A stretch of 11,314 nt of DNA from Bacteroidetes/Chlorobi group bacterium ChocPot_Mid. GTDB lineage: Bacteria; Bacteroidota; Ignavibacteria; Kapaibacteriales; UBA2268. The position numbers and the translations under genes were made by a program. Positions 6,365 to 11,314 of this stretch are shown one piece after another; position 1 is the first letter of the stretch; the number at the start of each line of letters is the position of its first letter. Location of the stretch: positions 1 through 11,314 of the forward strand of contig RCNQ01000076.1 of NCBI GenBank assembly GCA_003731675.1, read 5' to 3'. The notes beneath the pieces are model-generated. The model was not told where the DNA came from, did not search any database, and saw only the letters and a program-made list of their open reading frames with translations.

Positions 6365-7873
6365 ATGGAAAAAGAACTTACAATTCCCAAAAAACGAAAA
6401 AGAATTGCTCCCAAAATTGAGGTTATTGGCTCTTTCAGTATTCAAACTGAAAAGATTAAAATAATTGAATCAATTATTAAAGATATAGGGAAATTCGCCG
6501 ATGAACAAAAAATCAAAATATATTTAGTCGGTGGCTATGTCAGAGATTATTATCTTGATAGATTAAGGACTGATTTTGATTTTACTGTAATTGGTGATGC
6601 GGTAAAATTCGCAAAGAAATTAGCAAAACAGTTTAAATCGAAAGCTGTCGTTTTTGAACAATTCGGTACTGCAATGGTGAACATTGGTGATTATAAATGC
6701 GAATTTGTCGGAACACGAAAAGAAGAATACACACCTGACTCAAGAAAACCAATTGTTACTCAGGGAACTTTGGAAGATGACCTGAAAAGAAGAGATTTTA
6801 CAGTAAATGCAATGGCTGTTTCAATCAATCAGGAAACATTTGGTGATTTGATTGACCTTTTCAATGGCAAAAGAGATATAGGTGCAAATGTTCTACGAAC
6901 ACCTCTTGACCCATATATCACTTTTAAAGATGACCCTTTAAGAATGATGAGAGCCGCGAGATTTGCTTCCCAATTGCGTTTTAATATTGATTCGGCTTGC
7001 ATTAAAGCAATCCAACAAATGAATGAAAGAATTAATATCATCTCGCAGGAAAGAATTACTTCTGAGTTTATTAAAATTTTAGAATCACCGAAACCAAGCA
7101 TTGGTCTTAGTGTTTTGTATGAAACAGGATTATTAAAAATAATTTTTCCTGATTTGTATAAACTTGCTGGTATCGAAGTAGTAAAAGATGGTGAGAAAAG
7201 CTGGGGGCATAAAGATGTCTTCCGTCATTCCTTGCAGGTTGTTGACAATGTTGCCTCACAATCCGATAAGCTTTGGCTTAGGTTTGCGGCATTGGTTCAC
7301 GATATAGCAAAATCCGTAACAAAAAAATATGTTAAGGATATCGGCTGGACATTCCATGGTCATGAAGAGTTAGGTGCAAGAAGAATGGAAAAAATATTCC
7401 GCGAGATGAAACTTCCACTCGAGCATTTACCTTATGTTGAAAAGTTAGTAAGACTGCATCAAAGACCTATGGCACTTGTTGATGACGGAGTTACAGATTC
7501 TGCTATCCGACGTTTGGCATTTCACGCAGGAGATACAATTGAAGATTTATTCTTACTGTGCAGGGCAGATATAACAACGAAGGATATTTCAAAATCAAAA
7601 TTATACATGCATAACTACGATAAGGTTACTGCAAAAGTTATTGATGTTCAAGAAAAAGACAAGCTCAGAGAATTCCAGTCACCTGTCCGTGGCGAAGAGA
7701 TAATGGAAATATGCAATCTTGAGCCATCACGGGCTGTTGGTATAATTAAAAATGCTATTGAAGAAGCAATTCTTGACGGACTTATTCCAAATGAATATGA
7801 ACCGGCAAAAGAATATCTGATAAATAACAAAGAAATGTGGCTTAAGAAAATTCAATCTGGTGAATGGTATTGA
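6365..7873 (+). CDS. cca: CCA tRNA nucleotidyltransferase with HD domain
   Basis: This 502-residue class II nucleotidyltransferase adds or repairs the 3' CCA of tRNAs from CTP and ATP in the cytoplasm. The head domain has LVGGYVRD (54-61), the metal-binding Asp70 and Asp72 in TDFDF, RRDFTVNAM (142-150) and DLFNG (164-168). The neck has DPLRMMRAARF (190-200) and the QERI helix (228-231). From about 280 an HD phosphohydrolase domain follows (HSL at 288-290, VHD with His312-Asp313, HGHEE at 331-335, and RLHQRP). HD domains in CCA enzymes can carry phosphatase or 2',3'-cyclic phosphodiesterase activity. A basic 30-40 residue N-terminal extension (KKRKR) precedes the head. The ATG at 6365 has no SD. 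Strictly CCA-adding versus CC- or A-only activity cannot be decided by eye. The tRNA at 1435 lacks an encoded CCA, which fits a need for this enzyme. Confidence 0.93.
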   Translation: MEKELTIPKKRKRIAPKIEVIGSFSIQTEKIKIIESIIKDIGKFADEQKIKIYLVGGYVRDYYLDRLRTDFDFTVIGDAVKFAKKLAKQFKSKAVVFEQFGTAMVNIGDYKCEFVGTRKEEYTPDSRKPIVTQGTLEDDLKRRDFTVNAMAVSINQETFGDLIDLFNGKRDIGANVLRTPLDPYITFKDDPLRMMRAARFASQLRFNIDSACIKAIQQMNERINIISQERITSEFIKILESPKPSIGLSVLYETGLLKIIFPDLYKLAGIEVVKDGEKSWGHKDVFRHSLQVVDNVASQSDKLWLRFAALVHDIAKSVTKKYVKDIGWTFHGHEELGARRMEKIFREMKLPLEHLPYVEKLVRLHQRPMALVDDGVTDSAIRRLAFHAGDTIEDLFLLCRADITTKDISKSKLYMHNYDKVTAKVIDVQEKDKLREFQSPVRGEEIMEICNLEPSRAVGIIKNAIEEAILDGLIPNEYEPAKEYLINNKEMWLKKIQSGEWY

Positions 7874-7905
7874 ATTTAATTATTTGATTTTTTAGAAGAT
7901 ATTTT

Positions 7906-10900
7906 TTATTCTTCACTATCATCTTCGGCAATAAATTCACCGAGAATATTTTTCTTTTCCTTGATTCTGCAAATCGGGTAATAACCACAATATTTGCATG
8001 TATCATCATTTTTGGGTTCAACAGGAAAGTTACCATTAATAATATTTTCTACTATTTGCTTGGCTTCTCTCAATGAATTTTGCAAAATCTCCTGCAATGT
8101 CACTTTTTCATTCAATATTTGGGAGTTTGCCCTATACAGTTCTTTTGGAACACGTGGATTACTCCTTTCAGTGATTAAGTATTTCTGAGAAATAGCTTTT
8201 CCTTTTATCACCTCAGGTTCAAAGCCATAATAAATTCCACCCATTGGTTCTGCCTTAATACCATAATAATCTTCAAGAATTTTTTGAATTGCTAAGATGT
8301 AAAGTGGCATTTGAAACGATTCGTAATTATTTACTTCTGAATTTTTTGCAACTTTTCTCATTTTGTTTTTGTAGTCGGCAATCATAAAGCCATAATTTTC
8401 GTTATTTTTCATCAGCTCTACTCTGTCAACCTTCCCCTGAATTTTCAATCCGTCTATTTCGATAAATTCGGTGAAAGATTTATATTTTACAGAATAATAT
8501 GAACCGAAAGAGAATTCAAACAAGACTGGCTTAAATAAATCAGAATCCTCAAATCTCTGAATTTCAGATATCAGCCATCTTTCGAGTACACCAGGTTTTG
8601 TTGAGCTCCCAATAATCCTTTCAGTTTCCAAATAAAAAAACGGATGTTCATACTTGAATAATTCGAATTCTTCCTTTGCTATTTCCACAAGTTGTTTAAG
8701 ATATATGTCGTAATTTTTTCTTTCCAAAACGACAGGGATTATCACAGGTAATTTATCATTTATTGAATCTTTTTTATATTCGAATGATTTGTTATTATAC
8801 AAAATAGTTTGATTGCTAATGTAAAATTTATAAACTATACTATGCAAAATATTACCGATATCCATTGGCGAAAGCTCCAGTTCAAAAATACATGGTTCTT
8901 GAATTCTTAATATTTTCGAAACAAATAGTTTAAAAGGACATTTCTTATAGGTTTCAAGTTCGGTAATTGAAATCGGCTTTTCACGATATCTTTCGATTCT
9001 GTTTCTTGCATCATCAGAAAGCAGATTCAAATCAATCACTCCTCGGTTTTGTAAAGCATTTGTGATGAGATATTCTATATACTTTAAGGTATCAGTATGA
9101 ATTTCTGAAAAATCATTTTTCAATTCAATCTTATCGCTAACTTTTAAAACACTGCCTGCTTCATAGAATAATTCATTGCCCGATTGTATCATATTCAACC
9201 ATGGTAATTGTTTTGATTGAATCTCTATTTCTTCGGATTTTCCTGAAACATTGTCTGATAAATATTTTTGAATTTTGGCAATATTGTAAACCTTCAAATC
9301 ATTTTGCAGACTTGTAATTTTCAAAAGTGCATCAACAAAAGAGGAACGTACAAGCTCCTCCGAATCTTTACGTTCAGGATAAAATATATAAATAAGTTTT
9401 TCTGATTTATCTAAAGACTCCTTATCATTTGTCAGGAACTGATAGAACTGAATCCTCTCTGATTGGATATGCCTTTCAATTGTATTTTTTAACTCTTTTC
9501 CCAAAAAAGTTTCAGGTCTGTAACTAAGCGGAAATTCGCCATCAATTGCTCCGCAAAGTATCAACACCTTATAAGGAATGCCACGTATCTGCTCGATTGA
9601 TGTTATGTTAACACCCATATTTTGTTTTTCGTGAATCTGGTATTTTTCTGCAGAGACAGAAACCTTAAGTTTGTTTGTCAGTTCACTCAAAGAAAATCTT
9701 TTTCCGGGGTTACGTTCTGAAATAATACTCGTGATTTCATTCAATAATCTCAAAAATGATTCCAAAGCACGAGCATCTTTTTCTATTGCTTCCTCGTAAA
9801 TTGCCTTATCTGCAATGCTCATATCATTTTTCATTTTCAGAAAGTCTTCAAATGATTCGAAAATATTTCGCCTTATTTGCAGATGTTCTATAATCGAATT
9901 TAATATTAAATCCTTGAATTCTTTCGGGCTGTAATTCTTCTTTTTTGCTGGGATAATAGTTCTCAACATTTTGAAGTCATTAAGTGCTTTTTCGATAGAA
10001 TTATTTTCCTGAGTTAACCTTTCGATATCATCAAACTGTTCTGAGGAATTCCTCAGCATATTGCTTAAACGTTTTTTATTAAAATCAAGATGTGATTCTA
10101 TATTCTTTTCCCAAAAATCAGCACCACCTCTTTCGGAACCTCCCAGTATTCTTAATTTTTCCGCTAATGTTATTAAATTCTTTGCATCAAAATTTCCATC
10201 ACCGAAAGAAAGATAACTACTTAAAAGAGTTTTGTGAATATCTTCAATACGGTAATCATAAATGATTATATCCAAAATAGAAAAAATAGAAATTATTAAC
10301 GGTGAAGATGACAAAGGAAATCTGTCACTTATGTTAGCCGGGACTTTAAATGAAGAAAATAATTCTCTGAATAAATTTGAATATGTTTCAGGTTTCCGCA
10401 TACATACACAAATATCTTTGGGCAAATAACCTTCAGAAACAATCAAATAATGAGTTAGTTTTGCAATATATTTCACTTCATTAAACCGGTTCTCTGCTTC
10501 GATAATGCTGATGATTTTCGAGAATGCCTTGTTCCTTAAATCGCTGTCGTTGTTGAACAGCATCGTCCTCAGATATCTTTCTCTCGGATAATCCTTAGAT
10601 TCAGAAAATACTTCGCAATTAGATTTATTAGCTAAATATTTTTTTTCTTCAATATCCTCAGGTGAACTGATTTTAAGACCTTTTGAATTAAATAGACTAA
10701 TATAATCATTCAAATTACCAAATAAAGGACCGTTATTAGTAGAGTAATCAATATTGATAGCAAAAGGAATTTTTGATTGTGCAAACAAAGATATAAAATT
10801 TATCTCAGGAATCTTGAAATCTGTGAACCCATTAATCAAGACAAATTTTTTACCAGAAAGTATCTGATTAAAAAACAAATCATCATCCGATGAAGCGATA

Positions 10901-11314
10901 TAAGCTGTTATTTTCTTGATTATTTCGGGAAAGTCAAGATATTTACCTTCAAGTAATTCTTCATATTTACCATACAATTCCACCACGTCATTTAGTCGTG
11001 CAATATCGTAAAAGTAAGTATCATCTTCATTTTTTATATCTTTTTTTAAATCCTCGACTGTCATTCCGTCCTCTTTCAATCCGAAAATAACATCAGCGAG
11101 TCGTTCTAAAATTACTGGAGATAGTCTTCTTTTGTTTGAGGAATAAAATTTCAGATTAGCATTGACGCAAGCTTCATCAAGTAGTGCCATTCTGTAAGCA
11201 TCAGAAATACTAAACCTCTTTCTGTCTTCAAAAATAAAATCGTAGCTATATTCAACAAAACCGTTTAATGTAAACGCATTGATTGAAGGTATTGGTTTTT
11301 GATGTTTTTCATAA
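7906..11314 (-). CDS. AddB-like PD-(D/E)XK nuclease with Fe-S cysteines, start beyond window
   Basis: At least 1,135 residues are visible. The ATG at 11190 is not the start: the frame stays open for 41 more codons to the right edge, and that stretch (INAFTLNGFVEYSYDF) looks like genuine protein. The protein resembles AddB/RexB, the subunit paired with AddA helicase-nuclease in double-strand-break end resection. A VLINGFTDFKIPEINF segment and LILCGAIDGEFPLSYRPETF resemble helicase-like core segments of AddB. The C-terminal nuclease has GKVDRVE (Asp codon 8425-8427), IADYKNK (Asp 8374-8376, Lys 8368-8370) and a FQMPLY helix, so the active site looks intact. Four cysteines suit the AddB-type [4Fe-4S] clasp: KKCPF (8938-8940) upstream, then C-x2-C-x5-C (codons 7996, 7987, 7969) near the C-terminus. 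A Walker A, if present, would be off the window. No AddA partner is visible. It converges on cca with a 32-base gap. Confidence 0.85.
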   Translation of the reverse strand, partial: YEKHQKPIPSINAFTLNGFVEYSYDFIFEDRKRFSISDAYRMALLDEACVNANLKFYSSNKRRLSPVILERLADVIFGLKEDGMTVEDLKKDIKNEDDTYFYDIARLNDVVELYGKYEELLEGKYLDFPEIIKKITAYIASSDDDLFFNQILSGKKFVLINGFTDFKIPEINFISLFAQSKIPFAINIDYSTNNGPLFGNLNDYISLFNSKGLKISSPEDIEEKKYLANKSNCEVFSESKDYPRERYLRTMLFNNDSDLRNKAFSKIISIIEAENRFNEVKYIAKLTHYLIVSEGYLPKDICVCMRKPETYSNLFRELFSSFKVPANISDRFPLSSSPLIISIFSILDIIIYDYRIEDIHKTLLSSYLSFGDGNFDAKNLITLAEKLRILGGSERGGADFWEKNIESHLDFNKKRLSNMLRNSSEQFDDIERLTQENNSIEKALNDFKMLRTIIPAKKKNYSPKEFKDLILNSIIEHLQIRRNIFESFEDFLKMKNDMSIADKAIYEEAIEKDARALESFLRLLNEITSIISERNPGKRFSLSELTNKLKVSVSAEKYQIHEKQNMGVNITSIEQIRGIPYKVLILCGAIDGEFPLSYRPETFLGKELKNTIERHIQSERIQFYQFLTNDKESLDKSEKLIYIFYPERKDSEELVRSSFVDALLKITSLQNDLKVYNIAKIQKYLSDNVSGKSEEIEIQSKQLPWLNMIQSGNELFYEAGSVLKVSDKIELKNDFSEIHTDTLKYIEYLITNALQNRGVIDLNLLSDDARNRIERYREKPISITELETYKKCPFKLFVSKILRIQEPCIFELELSPMDIGNILHSIVYKFYISNQTILYNNKSFEYKKDSINDKLPVIIPVVLERKNYDIYLKQLVEIAKEEFELFKYEHPFFYLETERIIGSSTKPGVLERWLISEIQRFEDSDLFKPVLFEFSFGSYYSVKYKSFTEFIEIDGLKIQGKVDRVELMKNNENYGFMIADYKNKMRKVAKNSEVNNYESFQMPLYILAIQKILEDYYGIKAEPMGGIYYGFEPEVIKGKAISQKYLITERSNPRVPKELYRANSQILNEKVTLQEILQNSLREAKQIVENIINGNFPVEPKNDDTCKYCGYYPICRIKEKKNILGEFIAEDDSEE

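Noticed and set aside
7874..7905. Terminator between the convergent cca and AddB-like genes
   Set aside because: The 32 bases hold T-runs but no GC-containing hairpin.

Overview
The window is AT-rich (roughly two thirds A+T) bacterial chromosome with single-copy housekeeping and envelope genes and no sign of phage, transposon, integron or CRISPR. Several clues point to the Bacteroidota/Chlorobi (FCB) group, possibly an Ignavibacteria- or Kapabacteria-like lineage. Most genes lack a Shine-Dalgarno sequence. Three intergenic regions carry TAnnTTTG boxes, the -7 element of Bacteroidota promoters. The apparent signal peptides end in Gln, as is common there. The phylum assignment is inferred from these traits, not from a database match.

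Layout, left to right. (1) 1-696 (+): 3' part of a SurA/PpiC-type peptidyl-prolyl isomerase with two parvulin-like repeats. (2) 767-1351 (+): bifunctional-nuclease (DUF151) protein with a C-terminal UVR motif. (3) 1359-1553: a tRNA with anticodon CAT, with its own Bacteroidota-type promoter. It sits between two inverted blocks of 7-nt tandem repeats that form a perfect 28-bp inverted repeat. (4) 4620 down to 1566 (-): a probable two-gene operon of a secreted S9 (DPP5-like) peptidase followed by D-arabinose-5-phosphate isomerase (Kdo/LPS pathway). (5) 4796-6280 (+): a fusion of the MEMO and AMMECR1 domains (AmmeMemoRadiSam B+A) with a hydrophobic, signal-peptide-like N-terminus. It is divergent from the peptidase. 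(6) 6365-7873 (+): CCA-adding tRNA nucleotidyltransferase with an HD domain. (7) 7906 to the right edge (-): a large AddB-like PD-(D/E)XK nuclease with a Cys cluster for [4Fe-4S]. Its coding frame stays open to the window end, so its start lies outside.

How they fit together. The left-hand genes and the S9/isomerase pair suggest a Gram-negative envelope: periplasmic folding, periplasmic peptide digestion and Kdo for LPS. The tRNA has no encoded CCA, so the CCA-adding enzyme about 5 kb away is needed to mature it. The AddB-like protein belongs to double-strand-break repair, but its helicase partner is not in view. No gap without a gene exceeds 300 bases; the longest gaps are 1352-1565 (holding the tRNA) and 4621-4795 (very AT-rich divergent promoter region).

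The two observations most worth following up are the tRNA enclosed by inverted heptad repeats and the possibly exported MEMO-AMMECR1 fusion.
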